Below are positions 8,777 through 19,424 of a stretch of DNA of 64,000 nt, in pieces. Every line of letters starts with the position of its first letter. Position 1 is the stretch's first letter. The position numbers and the translations under genes were made by a program. The DNA comes from Rhodococcus opacus B4 (lineage in GTDB: Bacteria > Actinomycetota > Actinomycetes > Mycobacteriales > Mycobacteriaceae): contig NC_012522.1 of the NCBI RefSeq assembly GCF_000010805.1, positions 124,001-188,000 of the forward strand. Direction: 5' to 3'. The notes below the pieces were generated by a model. That model was not told where the DNA came from and ran no database searches. It saw only the letters and a program-made list of their open reading frames with translations.

Positions 8777-9409
8777 CCAGTTCCACGCCGACACTCCGTC
8801 ACCCTGCCGGTCCCAACACCTAGCCAAAACGGTTGCCGACACAAATCGTCGACGACATCTACGTCGGCACGTAGGCCGGGGACTGGAATATCGAATGCTG
8901 CAAGGCCGGCCTCGGCATGAGCTCGCGCCGAGTTTGATCCGAAACGGTGGATCACCGCCTCGGTCGAGGCGGCTATCACGCACGTTGTGCCGGTGCCAGT
9001 GGCGTCAGCCAGGTAGGCCCGCAGGTGTTCGCGTGCAGAGGCGAGAAGCATGTCGAACGCGCCAGCGGTCGCATAGGGCAGTTCCGGGAGGACGACGGCC
9101 ACCGGCCCGGAATGGCTTATCCTTCGGAGCCTTTCGATGCCGCGATTGATTGCGTCGGGGAGGCCCGTTTCGTCGTCCGTCAGGACGTCGCAGCGCCCCC
9201 GCGCCAACGCCTGGATGGTGGCGTCGCCGGAGACCACCACGATCCGCTCCACCTCGGTGCTTGCGTTCGAGGGCGGTGATCGTGTCGAGGAAGAACGCCA
9301 ACGCGAGTTGCGAACGCATCGTGTCGGATGTCCGAAGTCGACTCTTCGCCATCCTCAGGGATCTGATCGGCACCACCACCGCATAGCCGTCGACCCCGAT
9401 CGTGCTCAT
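8773..9409 (-). pseudogene. fbiD: cofC/fbiD, 2-phospholactate guanylyltransferase, frameshifted
   Basis: From ATG 9409 the first frame gives [18 protein letters not shown] and LDTITALER, the N-terminus of CofC/FbiD, which activates the phospholactate (phosphoenolpyruvate in actinobacteria) side chain of coenzyme F420. Near 9250 the reading moves to a second frame with [60 protein letters not shown] and VDVVDDL. One indel is enough to join them. The gene sits directly after fbiC remnants in the same direction, as in some actinobacterial F420 loci. The intact F420 genes would have to be elsewhere. Confidence 0.75.
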
Positions 9410-9970
9410 AACAGCGCGGGGAGGGGGTGCTGGCGGGCGTGTGTGGTGGTGCGTTTCGCGTGCAGGGCGGCCGATGCCCTCGGCGATGGCCCGCAACTCT
9501 TCGACGGTCTTCTCCGACCCGTGCTCGGACCCGGCCATCCTCGAGATGGTCTCCTCCATCAACGTGCCCCCGAGGTCGTTCGCCCCGCCCTGCAACATCA
9601 CCTGCGTACCCGTCACCCCCAACTTGACCCAACTGGTCTGAATGTTCGGGATCCGCCCGTGCAACATGATCCGCGCCAACGCATGAACCGCCCGGTTGTC
9701 CCGATTCGTCGGACCCGGCCGCGACGCCCCCGCCAGATACAACGGCGCACTCTGATGCACGAACGGCAACGGCACGAACTCCGTGAACCCCCCGATCCGA
9801 TCCTGAATCCCGGACAGCACCCGCAGATGCCCCACCCAATGCCTCGGATTGTCCACATGCCCCTACATCGTCGTCGAACTCGACCGCAACCCCACCTCGT
9901 GCGCCGTGGTCACCACCTCCACCCACGTCGCCGTCGGCAACTTGCCCTTCGTCAGCACCCACCGCACCTT
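9408..9970 (-). pseudogene. fbiC: fbiC remnant (C-terminal CofH part of F0 synthase)
   Basis: About 185 codons match the end of FbiC, the radical-SAM F0 synthase of the F420 pathway: [20 protein letters not shown], then [55 protein letters not shown] and [20 protein letters not shown]. More than 650 residues upstream are missing; homology stops at the 29-bp inverted repeat at 9971. Within the fragment a TAG (9863-9865) stands where FbiC normally has Tyr before GHVDNP. Near the end an extra base destroys the normal stop; without it the stop TGA would overlap the cofC ATG as ATGA. The gene is dead. Confidence 0.85.
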
Positions 9971-10036
9971 GAATCGTCCCGAGTTTGATGCACACCTTCC
10001 CAAGAAAGAAGGTGTGCATCAAACTCGGGACGATTC
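9971..10036. repeat. Perfect 29-bp inverted repeat with 8-base spacer
   Basis: Arms lie at 9971-9999 and 10008-10036 and are exactly complementary; the spacer is 10000-10007. The outer end of each arm reads GAATCGTCCCGAG. The repeat lies exactly between the broken ends of fbiC and a wax ester synthase gene. This could be the fused terminal repeats of an insertion element that has lost its interior, a hairpin-borne rearrangement junction, or a strong bidirectional terminator. No target duplication is obvious in the flanks. Confidence 0.85.
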
Positions 10037-10578
10037 ATTCTCGGCGCGGGTCGGTTGCCAGGGGCGGACATGCCGCGGCGGTACGGATCCTCGGTCATGC
10101 TGCGTTGCAGCAGGGTCATCGCCGTCGCGCCGTCGGCGAGGGCGTGGTGGATCTTGGTGTAAACCGCGTACCGGCCGTCGGCCAGGCCCTCGATCAGGTG
10201 CATCTCCCACAGCGGCCGGGACCGATCCAGCAGGGTCGCATGCAGCCGGGACACCAGGGTCAGCAGCTCCCCGGTGCCCCCGGGCCGGGGCAGCGCGTCC
10301 CGGCGGACGTGATGGCCGAGATCGACGTGGTCGGCGGTGTCCCAGCCCCACTGGCCCAGTGAGGTCAGCGACCGGCGGGCCCGCCTGCGGAACAACGATG
10401 CCACCTGCTCGTCGTCGACAGCGGCCTCGAACATCTCCCGCACCACCGCGGCGTCGGCGCCCTCGGGCGGGGTGAACACCGCCAGCCCACCCACGTGCAT
10501 CGGATGCTCGCGGGATTCCCCCAGCAGAAACAACGAATCGGTCGGCGACATCGGCAACAACATCGGTGCAGAACCCAT
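10037..10578 (-). pseudogene. Wax ester synthase/DGAT, N-terminal 40 percent only
   Basis: From ATG 10578 (ribosome binding site GGGGGAGG) the protein matches WS/DGAT acyltransferases: MSPTDSLFLLGESREHPMHV, RRSLTSLGQWGWDTADHVDL, LHATLLDRSRPLWEMHLIEG and the catalytic HHALADG motif. After about 180 residues homology stops at the 29-bp inverted repeat; the family is about 450-470 residues long. The frame then runs by chance through the repeat. The conserved histidines are intact, but without the C-terminal domain the enzyme cannot be active. A full-length paralogue lies at 58664-60049. Confidence 0.85.
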
Positions 10579-10958
10579 TCCTCCCCCCTCCCCGGGTGCG
10601 CACGCCGGCGGGGTCCGGTCGGAGATTGCACAAACGTCCATCCGTACACCCCCATCACAAACTGGTGTGAGATGAGTCACAAGTAGGTGTCGATGAGTTC
10701 CTTTGTACAGGAAGCTGCCAGGATTGTGCTGCTCGGACGGGCGTCCAGCATGTTTTCGGCACCCGGTGTCACCAGTACGAACGCGGACGTCGAACTCTCC
10801 GGGACCCTCCGTGCGGGCGGTAGGCACAGGTCCGGTGGGTCGCGCAACCCGGGGGCGTCGCGGCGAGGGCCTGTGCGGCCGATGTGTCCGGAAATTCTCC
10901 AGGCGTGGGGTCGGGACACGTTTGAGATTCCACCCGTTCGGGCACGACGCACACATAT

Positions 10959-11013
10959 CCGCTCCCTGATCCGCTCCCTGACTTTCCGCTCCCTGACTTT
11001 CCGCTCCCTGACT
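10959..11013. repeat. 15-bp tandem repeat upstream of the ANTAR gene
   Basis: CCGCTCCCTGA recurs at 10959 (12-base unit), 10971, 10986 and 11001; the later units are 15 bp (CCGCTCCCTGACTTT). The array ends about 5 bases before the ribosome binding site of the ANTAR gene. Confidence 0.85.
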
Positions 11014-11031
11014 TCGACGGAGGTGTTCTCG

Positions 11032-11304
11032 ATGGCGGCCTCCTTGCACAGTCCCCACACCCATCCCCGCGGCACGGGATCGCGTACCCGCGCCCTCGAC
11101 ACCGCCGAGGGGGTGCTGATCGGAATCCGCCGCATCCCGGCCGCGGACCCGTTCGACGAACTGGTCGGTGCGGCCCGCCGGCACGGCGTCTCCCTCTTCG
11201 CCCTCGCCGAGGCCCTGGTCGCGCTCGCCGGCGGGACCGAGTCACCCGATGCCGCCGCGGACGACGCGGCCCGCACCGAATGGGGTGCCCTGTTCCGGCC
11301 CTGA
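11032..11304 (+). CDS. Small stand-alone ANTAR-like protein
   Basis: Ninety residues from ATG 11032, with GGAGG at 11019-11023. The body, RALDTAEGVLIGIRRIPAAD then DELVGAARRHGVSLFALAEA, has the three-helix layout of the ANTAR domain. ANTAR proteins bind paired hairpins in nascent RNA and prevent termination. There is no GAF or receiver domain, so it would be an ANTAR-only protein. It is flanked by tandem repeats on both sides (10959-11013 and 11301-11360). A second ANTAR protein, with GAF, lies at the right end of the window. Confidence 0.65.
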   Translation: MAASLHSPHTHPRGTGSRTRALDTAEGVLIGIRRIPAADPFDELVGAARRHGVSLFALAEALVALAGGTESPDAAADDAARTEWGALFRP

Positions 11305-11360
11305 ACGGCACCGGGTGGGGCTGAACGGCACCGGTGCGGACTGAACGGCACCGGGCCGAC
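11301..11360. repeat. 20-bp tandem repeat, three copies
   Basis: CTGAACGGCACCGG starts at 11301, 11321 and 11341, an exact 20-bp period with variable last six bases. The first copy includes the stop codon of the ANTAR gene. A perfect palindrome GCACCGGTGC occurs in the second copy. Confidence 0.85.
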
Positions 11361-11729
11361 GCGGTGTTGCTGCGGTGGCGCAGCGGGACGGTGACCTCGC
11401 GATGAGCTGATCACTGCCCGAATAATGTTGTCCAACAACAGGTTTCCTGTGGTCGATGACACCGAAACCCGCCCGGCTCGATCACGTGGACGCGGCGGAG
11501 GTGACCGAGGCCGCCGACCTCGCCGGACGGCACGTCACGTCCAGAATCGACCGGCGCGACGGGCTCGGGACCCGGCTCACCCGGTCCCGCTCACCCACCC
11601 AGCGCGCACGGTTGTCCTCGTCCTCGGCGGGGCCGCCCGTCTGGACAGGCACAGGGGAGATCGCCGGGTGACGACGTCACCCAGCGAAGAACTCGAGGCG
11701 TGATCCGGCAGCCCGGAAATCGTGGTAGC
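11361..11729. other. Region without a supported gene
   Basis: Open frames here (for example 11456-11671 plus) show no domain and unlikely composition. A small hairpin TGTTG/CAACA occurs near 11430-11445. It may hold the 3' end of the ANTAR transcript and the terminator of the DUF2267 gene, but neither is clear. Confidence 0.4.
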
Positions 11730-12122
11730 TCACACCGTTTCGGGCCGGCCGAACAGCGGCGCGAAACCCTCGGGCAGGGACCCCAGAACGGCGCGGAGGC
11801 AGTCGTCGTCGACGGCCTGTGCCACCGTGGCCAGCACCGCGCTGGTATCCCATTCGGCGGTGGCGGGGTGGGCGTCGAGGGCCTGGGCGATCCGGTGCCG
11901 GAACTCCTCGACCCCGAAGTCGGGTGCGGACCGCCCGTCCTCGATGGGGCCGAGGGCGTTGCGCGCCAGCGGCGGCAGCTGCGCGGCCAGGGCCCGCACC
12001 TTTCCGGGCGTCAGCCGCGCCCCGAGCTTGCGGAGCACCACCGTCGTCACCCGCGTGGCCTGCCCGAGGCTGTCGTATTCACCGTATTCGCGGACCCGTG
12101 ACAGGAATTCGGTGTCGTCCAT
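11730..12122 (-). CDS. DUF2267 protein
   Basis: About 130 residues, two copies of a helical repeat typical of DUF2267: residues 1-60 (EFLSRVREYGEYDSLGQATR, TVVLRKLGARLTPGKVRALA, AQLPPLARNAL) and 65-130 (VEEFRHRIAQALD, SAVLATVAQAVDDDCLRAVL, GSLPEGFAPLFG). Start ATG 12122 or GTG 12125, with AAGGA just upstream. DUF2267 proteins often lie in stress and hypoxia loci; biochemical role unknown. Confidence 0.85.
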   Translation of the reverse strand: MDDTEFLSRVREYGEYDSLGQATRVTTVVLRKLGARLTPGKVRALAAQLPPLARNALGPIEDGRSAPDFGVEEFRHRIAQALDAHPATAEWDTSAVLATVAQAVDDDCLRAVLGSLPEGFAPLFGRPETV

Positions 12123-12348
12123 CACCAGTGTCCTTTCTGTGCTCCCTCGGATTGTTCTGGGTGTCTCGGTCTCCGAGGTGCTGGGTAGATGTCGGTCGAT
12201 GCACCCGCCGGTGCCCGCTCGCCCACCCCGGCCGGGGGTGGGCGGCCGGTCAGGGTGGGGTAGGTGGCGGTGTCGACGGGCTCAGCGAGAGCACTATCGG
12301 TGACCTCACCGGACCATCACCGGCACCCAATGACAGCTCGAGCGAAGG

Positions 12349-12537
12349 TCAGTCGCGGTGGGCGAAGCATTCCGTGGCCGGGGTGAAACCCGGCTGGGTG
12401 AGCATGTCGATGTCCGCCCACCCGTCGTCGCCGAAGACCACCGAATCGGTGTGCCAGACCAGGCTGACGTTCTCGCAGCCGTGCTCGAGGATCAGATATT
12501 CGTAGTTCTTCAGAGCCACGAGCGTTTCGTCCGTCAT
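12349..12537 (-). CDS. Small hypothetical protein
   Basis: Sixty-two residues from ATG 12537 (ribosome binding site GGTGAGG). It begins TDETLVALKNYEYLILEHG and has VSLVWHTDSVVFGDDGWADI; codon use and composition look genuine. No family recognised. It lies upstream of the chaperone operon on the opposite strand. Confidence 0.5.
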   Translation of the reverse strand: MTDETLVALKNYEYLILEHGCENVSLVWHTDSVVFGDDGWADIDMLTQPGFTPATECFAHRD

Positions 12538-12962
12538 CCTCACCACCCCCGATCACGTGTGTGCGGGCGCCGACCATCCGGAGCCTGCCGGAGTGGCCTT
12601 CATTATGCCACCGACCTCCCGCGATTGACAGAGAAAATCTCTGTGAATTGGAAGGGTTTTATCGGTTCGGGTGACTGCTTACGAGTTCCGCCTCCGTGGT
12701 GCGCGGTGCCGCAAGGCGGGAGCGCGCCCGGCTGCGACGAGTTCCTCCCGCGCCGTCGGCGCCGAGTCGACACCCCTGAGACGGAGCGGATCCCACGCGC
12801 CGCCCACTACGCATCCGCGGCCTTCGGATGGTTGAGAAAAGTTCGTGTGTTTGCAGCATATTTTCTTGACCGTGGTTGTTGTACGGGGAGAAAATTGAGT
12901 TGTCAACGGAAGGGTTCGGCGGGTGCGCCGGCGGCGTGCCCGGGGTGTGAGGAGGGACGGTC
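12538..12962. promoter_or_regulatory. Upstream region of the dnaK operon
   Basis: No gene is supported. A TTGACA hexamer (12625-12630) overlaps a 7-bp inverted repeat ACAGAGA/TCTCTGT with 3-base spacer (12628-12644), a possible repressor-covered promoter. A second TTGAC lies near 12866 in an AT-rich patch (12850-12900) closer to dnaK. I did not find a good HAIR element (CTTGAGT-N7-ACTCAAG) or CIRCE element. Which of the two promoters serves dnaK is not decided. Confidence 0.4.
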
Positions 12963-14834
<1,872 letters not shown>

Positions 14835-14840
14835 TGCGGG

Positions 14841-15632
14841 ATGAACACACCATACGACGAGCAGCAACGTTCCGGAACGGCCGGTCGCGGCCGGGGCAAC
14901 GGTCGGCAGCCGCCGCGCGAGCCGATCGCGATCACCGACCGGCGCCGCATCGACCCGGTCACCGGCCGGGTCCGGCAGGACACACCCGGATCCCATTCCC
15001 CGCAGGATCGAGGGGCATCGACGCTGAGCGGGAAGGCGTCCCCGGGCGAGAAGGCAGGCACATCGTCCTTGGACACGGGTGCCGCGCGGCCGGAGCCCCG
15101 GCAGGTCGACTCGGACCGGGTGGCGGAGTTGACGGCCGATCTACAGCGCCTGCAGGCCGAGTACGCCAACTACCGGCGCCGGGTCGAGCGGGACCGGGCG
15201 GCGGCCGCGGAGAACGCGAAAGCGTCGGTCGTCGCCGAGTTCCTCGGTGTTCTCGACGACCTGGACTGGGCCCGCGAGCACGGTGACACCGCCCGGGAGC
15301 CGCGGCACAGCCTGTCTCGGAAGATCCGGACCATCCTGGCCCGGATGGGGGTCGCGGCGTTCGGGGAGCGCGGGGACCGCTTCGATCCCACCCTGCACGA
15401 GGCCGCCAGCCACGACGGTCACGGCACCGACCTGGTGGTGGACACCGTGCTGCGCCGCGGCTACACCTTCGGCGTGCACACGGTGCTGCGGACCGCGTTG
15501 GTCACCGTGATCGACCGCGACCGGTACGAGAACACCAGCAACCCCGGCCCCCCGGCGGACACCGACGCGCGGCCGGAGTCCGGCGGGGCCGGGGACCCGG
15601 GTGACGACCCGAATCCCTACCGCTGCGGATGA
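14841..15632 (+). CDS. grpE: Nucleotide exchange factor GrpE
   Basis: A 263-residue GrpE. The first about 90 residues are disordered and charged. A coiled coil follows (VAELTADLQRLQAEYANYRR), then the four-helix and beta domains with VVAEFLGVLDDLDWAREHG, ARMGVAAFGERGDRFDPTLH and the VLRRGYTF segment. It removes ADP from DnaK. The gene begins 6 bases after the dnaK stop. The C-terminal tail after residue 230 is longer than usual and Pro/Asp-rich. Confidence 0.95.
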   Translation: MNTPYDEQQRSGTAGRGRGNGRQPPREPIAITDRRRIDPVTGRVRQDTPGSHSPQDRGASTLSGKASPGEKAGTSSLDTGAARPEPRQVDSDRVAELTADLQRLQAEYANYRRRVERDRAAAAENAKASVVAEFLGVLDDLDWAREHGDTAREPRHSLSRKIRTILARMGVAAFGERGDRFDPTLHEAASHDGHGTDLVVDTVLRRGYTFGVHTVLRTALVTVIDRDRYENTSNPGPPADTDARPESGGAGDPGDDPNPYRCG

Positions 15633-15724
15633 CGTGGTCGCGGCGGCATGCCGGTCGCCACCGGAGTCTGCTGCCGGGTGATGGTGAGAAGTGACGCAGC
15701 GTTGGTGGAGGGAGGAGATACCCT

Positions 15725-16915
15725 GTGACGCAGCAGGAGTGGATCGAGCGTGACTTCTACGCAGACCTGGGTGTGCCCTCCACGGCGTCGGCGGAGCAGA
15801 TCAAACGCGCCTACCGCACGCTCGCCCGCCGATTGCACCCGGACGCCAACCCGGACGACGCGGCGGCCGGAGAACGATTCAAGGCGGTCAGCGAGGCGCA
15901 CGCGGTGCTCTCGGATCCGGCCACCCGCGCCGAGTACGACCGGACCCGGCAGCTGTACCGGTCCGGGTCCTTCCGGCAGGCCGGCACCCGCGCCGGCGCC
16001 GCCGCCCGGTCGGGCGGCGGGATGGGTGGGTTCGACCTCTCCGACCTGTTCGGGAGCGGGAGTGCCGCGTTCACCTCCGGCGACGCCGGATTCGGAGACG
16101 TGTTCGGAGATCTGTTCCGGCGCAGCGGCACCCGCACCACCACCGCCTCGTCCCGCCCCCGCCGGGGCAGCGACGTCGAGGCGCAGACCCGGCTACCGCT
16201 GCGGCAGGCCGTCACCGGGGTGGTGCTGCCCCTGCAGGTCAGCGGACCCACGGTGTGCACCACCTGCCACGGCAGCGGCGCCCGGCCCGGAACCCGTCCA
16301 AGGCGGTGCCCCTCGTGCGGCGGTGCCGGGACCCTGACCCGCAATCAGGGCGGCTTCGGGTTCAGCGAACCCTGCGACGACTGTCGCGGCACCGGGATGA
16401 TCGTCGACCACCCGTGCGCGGACTGCCAGGGAACTGGGGTCGGGCACCGCACCCGTACCATCAACGTCCGCATCCCACCCGGGGTCACCGACGGCCAACG
16501 CATTCGGTTGCCCGCGCACGGCGAGCCCGGCCTGCGCGGGGCACCCGCCGGGGATCTGTACGTCACCGTCACGGTGGATCCGGATCCGGTCTTCGGCCGC
16601 GACGGCGACGATCTCACCGTGACCGTGCCGGTCGGGTTCGGCGAACTCGCCCTCGGCACCACCATCTCGGTGCCCACCCTCGACGGGCGGGTCAGCGTGA
16701 AGATCCCCGCCGGCACCCCGTCCGGGCGCACCTTCCGGTTACGTGGTCGCGGCGTGCACCGCGGCGGCGGCCCCGCAGGGGATCTGCGGGTGACCGTGCA
16801 GGTCGCCGTGCCGACCCGGCTGGACCGCAGCGCCGTCGACGCCCTACGCGCCTACGACAAGGCCGAGAAGGCCACCGGATTCGACCCCCGCGCCGCCTGG
16901 CCCGGCCACCGATAG
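15725..16915 (+). CDS. dnaJ: Chaperone DnaJ (type I Hsp40)
   Basis: A 396-residue type I DnaJ. J domain residues 9-70 with HPD at 38-40. A Gly/Phe-rich linker follows (GGGMGGFDLSDLFG). The zinc domain has four CxxCxGxG motifs: CTTCHGSG, CPSCGGAG, CDDCRGTG and CADCQGTG. The C-terminal substrate domains complete the protein. Start GTG 15725 with GGAGGGAGGAG upstream. It delivers clients to DnaK and stimulates its ATPase. About 90 bases separate it from grpE. Its end overlaps the tail of a frame on the opposite strand. Confidence 0.96.
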   Translation: MTQQEWIERDFYADLGVPSTASAEQIKRAYRTLARRLHPDANPDDAAAGERFKAVSEAHAVLSDPATRAEYDRTRQLYRSGSFRQAGTRAGAAARSGGGMGGFDLSDLFGSGSAAFTSGDAGFGDVFGDLFRRSGTRTTTASSRPRRGSDVEAQTRLPLRQAVTGVVLPLQVSGPTVCTTCHGSGARPGTRPRRCPSCGGAGTLTRNQGGFGFSEPCDDCRGTGMIVDHPCADCQGTGVGHRTRTINVRIPPGVTDGQRIRLPAHGEPGLRGAPAGDLYVTVTVDPDPVFGRDGDDLTVTVPVGFGELALGTTISVPTLDGRVSVKIPAGTPSGRTFRLRGRGVHRGGGPAGDLRVTVQVAVPTRLDRSAVDALRAYDKAEKATGFDPRAAWPGHR

Positions 16916-17395
16916 CCGCAGGGCGACGGCACCGCGGCCGGGCAGAGGCGGTGGGATCAATCTCGGTGCGGTGGTGCGCAGCCGCGGCAACAGCAACCCG
17001 AGGACAACCATCCCGGCACCGAGGACGAGGTGCAGCCAGTTGTCGGCGGTGTTGACCGGCACAAAGTACGCGCTGCCGTCCTGATCGATGACCAGACCGT
17101 AGATCCACAGCACCAGATAGATGAGCCCGCCGCCGACGAGGAAGCCTTTCGCGGCGCCGGCCGTGCGCGCCGCCGCGATCCCGGCCACCCCGAACAGCAG
17201 ATGCACGATGTTGTGCAGGACGGACACCTGGAATATTCCCAGCAGTGCGGCCTCGGTGTGATGGCCGGCGAAGGTGAGCGTGTCGTAGTCGGTGGTCACC
17301 CCCGGGGATGAACCCGAGCACCCCGACCACCAGGAACACCGCCCCCACCAGCAGGGACGCCGCCTGAACCGGGGTGGCGAACGAGAACCACGCTG
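16844..17395 (-). pseudogene. DUF4383 membrane protein, frameshifted
   Basis: The N-terminal segment (VQAASLLVGAVFLVVGVLGF then IPG) is in one frame near 17300-17390. The remainder, starting GVTTDYDTLTFAGHHTEAAL and continuing FQVSVLHNIVHLLFGVAGI, GLIYLVLWIYGLVID and NTADNWLHLVLGAGMVVLG, is in another. Together they make the four-helix DUF4383 protein common in actinobacteria. One slip near 17300 is required and no clear start codon is found upstream. The 3' end overlaps dnaJ on the other strand; the real end may lie near 16920. Confidence 0.7.
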
Positions 17396-17535
17396 GGCAG
17401 GTTGCGTTGATATCACCGGAACGCTTTGTCTCATCGAGCGGGACCTCACCGCATCACTGACCGGAATACCCGAGACCCGCACCCGAATCCGAACGAGGGC
17501 GCCCCTCTTCGCCGGCTCGTTGGACCCCTATTCGT

Positions 17536-17583
17536 CGGTCCGCTCGTTCGCCGGTCCGCTCGTTCGCCGGTCCGCTCGTTCGC
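17536..17583. repeat. 16-bp tandem repeat, three perfect copies
   Basis: CGGTCCGCTCGTTCGC is repeated exactly at 17536, 17552 and 17568; a related half unit lies near 17505. It is in the non-coding space between the DUF4383 remnant and the next gene. Confidence 0.85.
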
Positions 17584-17661
17584 TGGCCCTGTTGCCCGGG
17601 CGCGCCTGTTCGCGTTCCGCTGGGTCGTCGGTCCGCCGAGTGGCGACCACCTTTCCTCTCC

Positions 17662-18195
17662 CTATTGGGGTGGTGGGTCGGGCAGCGCCGGGGTGGGGGC
17701 GTCGAGGAGGGCGTTGAGCCAGGTCAGTGCCTCGATCAGGGTGGTGACCCGCACCTGCGAGTCGGGTTCACGTTCGGCGGCACCCAGGTGCACCCGGGCG
17801 GCGGCTCGGTCGCCGGCCAGCAGGGCCAGCACCGACCGCGCCACCCGGGCCTGCCGCGGCGGCAGCTTCCGGGCGTCGACGAGCTGCCCGGCCGCGGTGC
17901 GGACCTCGAGGATGAACGATTCATCCTGCGCGGCAGGCCCGAGCCGGGCGACGGCCACGTCGGCGATTGCGCCGGTCAGCCAGGCCAGCACCCCGCCGTA
18001 GCAACTCCCGCCGCCGGCCGCGGGATCCGGCGGCGCCATCAGCGAGGACAGCTCCCGGCCCAGCGCCGGGTACCGGTGTTCGGAGACCAGCGCGAGCAGG
18101 TGGCCGGCCACCTCCGCATCCGGGCCGAAGCGCCCGCCGAGATCGGACCCCATGACCGCCGGGTACCCATCCCCACCGTAGGCACACTCCGCCAA
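17662..18195 (-). CDS. Hypothetical protein
   Basis: A 177-residue soluble, largely helical protein with AEVAGHLLALVSEHRYPALG, YGGVLAWLTGAIADVAVARL and TTLIEALTWLNALLDA. Codon use is typical for the region. I do not recognise a family. It is divergent from the DUF6292 gene at 18295, with about 100 bases between, so the two may share control. Confidence 0.55.
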   Translation of the reverse strand: MAECAYGGDGYPAVMGSDLGGRFGPDAEVAGHLLALVSEHRYPALGRELSSLMAPPDPAAGGGSCYGGVLAWLTGAIADVAVARLGPAAQDESFILEVRTAAGQLVDARKLPPRQARVARSVLALLAGDRAAARVHLGAAEREPDSQVRVTTLIEALTWLNALLDAPTPALPDPPPQ

Positions 18196-18294
18196 CGAAA
18201 TCGGTCGATCTTGCGGCCCCGACCAGCGCCGAGGGGTAGGTTCGACATCGCCGCGGACGGGTGCATGGTTCCGCGGATGAAGGATGTGTCCACG

Positions 18295-18708
18295 ATGAGC
18301 AGCGGCGTCGGCGCCGGCGACAATCCCGACAGCAGTGCGTACGTGTTCGCGGTCGCGCGGGCATTAAGCGCCGAGACGATCCGCCGATGGGACGAGGTCA
18401 CCTTCGACGCGGTGGTGGTGCTGTCGAAGCAGAGCCGGTACTGCAGCGGGCGACGCATCCTTCTCGCCTGGAACCATCATTTCGGGTGGTCGTTGGGCAT
18501 CGAGGGACAGGGTCCCGATCGGGTCCTGATCATCGGCGGGCTCGGGCTCGGCCGGCAGCCGCTACCGGAGTGCATCGCGGATCGGGCCGACGAGGTGATC
18601 ACCGACCTGCTGCACCTCGAATGCCGGTCCCCGGAACGCTTTCCGGTCCCGACCGTGGTCCACCGGCGCGGCGCTGGCCCTGCCGATCACCGGCCACCCC
18701 TCCGCTGA
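18295..18708 (+). CDS. DUF6292-like protein (copy 1)
   Basis: About 137 residues; ATG 18295 follows AAGGA at 18280-18284, with ATG 18265 and 18277 in frame as alternatives. The core, AYVFAVARALSAETIRRWDE, YCSGRRILLAWNHHFGWSLG, VLIIGGLGLGRQPLPE, is clearly paralogous to the protein at 56940-57380 (YIHTVARSV, GRNAVLAWNRTFGWSLG, IVIDGLGLGRMPSP). Both fit the actinobacterial DUF6292 family, of unknown function. The C-terminal 30 residues are basic and less conserved. Confidence 0.7.
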   Translation: MSSGVGAGDNPDSSAYVFAVARALSAETIRRWDEVTFDAVVVLSKQSRYCSGRRILLAWNHHFGWSLGIEGQGPDRVLIIGGLGLGRQPLPECIADRADEVITDLLHLECRSPERFPVPTVVHRRGAGPADHRPPLR

Positions 18709-19424
18709 CTTCGCCTGGGGAGGCGGTGACGCATACCTGGTCGGCGTAGCCGCACCGGTGGCATGCCGTCGCACTCGGCACGGTCCGCCCGCCCGATGTG
18801 GGCGCGCCGCAGCACCCCGCGGCGGGGAGGATCCGGGACGGTGGTCATGGCCTCCAGCCTCCCTCTTCCACCACACCGAGTCGTTGTGGCGGGCGGTCAC
18901 CGACCACCTGCGCCCAGGCGTGTCGGCCCGGGCACCCGGGGTGCAAGCGTTCGAGGACACCGAGAATGTCTTGCTGCTGATCGAGCAGGCCGGACCACAC
19001 GTCGCTCGGGCGACCGCCCGGGCGCAGGACCTGCTCGCGCGGCGTCGGCGAACCCGGGATCACGGCGACCCCCACCGACACCGCGACCGGCGCTGGTCAG
19101 GGCCAGTCCGGATCCGAACGCCCGTGCGCGGCGGCGTCGACAACTGCCCGGACCCGGACCGCCGCGCGGTTACCGGCCCCTGGCGGTGGTCGAGGTCGCG
19201 GGTGGCGCGTTGGAGGGATAGCTCGTCATGGTCGGCGGCGGATTGCTCCCAGGCGGTGAGGATGCCGTCGCCGCTCCCCCACGACCACCCTCGCCACTTC
19301 GACCGTTGTCACTTCTCACCCTGTCCCGTCCGTGATCGCGCAGCCGACGGGAGAACCCGGGAATCGGTCGGCCCCGCCGTCGGCAGGCCGGACGAGGGAG
19401 GGGTGGTCGAGCGGGTCGGTGTGC
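18709..19424. other. Region without an intact gene
   Basis: Several frames overlap, none complete or recognisable. On the minus strand short coding-like pieces occur (19097-19290 and 18845-19081, the latter with SDVWSGLLDQQQDILGVLER), suggesting decayed genes. Confidence 0.4.
19097..19290 (-). pseudogene. Possible remnant of a small gene
   Basis: One frame reads GDGILTAWEQSAADHDELSL then QRATRDLDHRQG. A second frame continues AAVRVRAVVDAAAHGRSDPD with a stop at 19097-19099. The two pieces together look like one small helical protein with a frameshift. No family recognised. Confidence 0.25.

Noticed and set aside
12866..12912. HAIR or CIRCE element directly before dnaK
   Set aside because: TTGAGT occurs near 12895 but the inverted ACTCAA half is missing at the right spacing.
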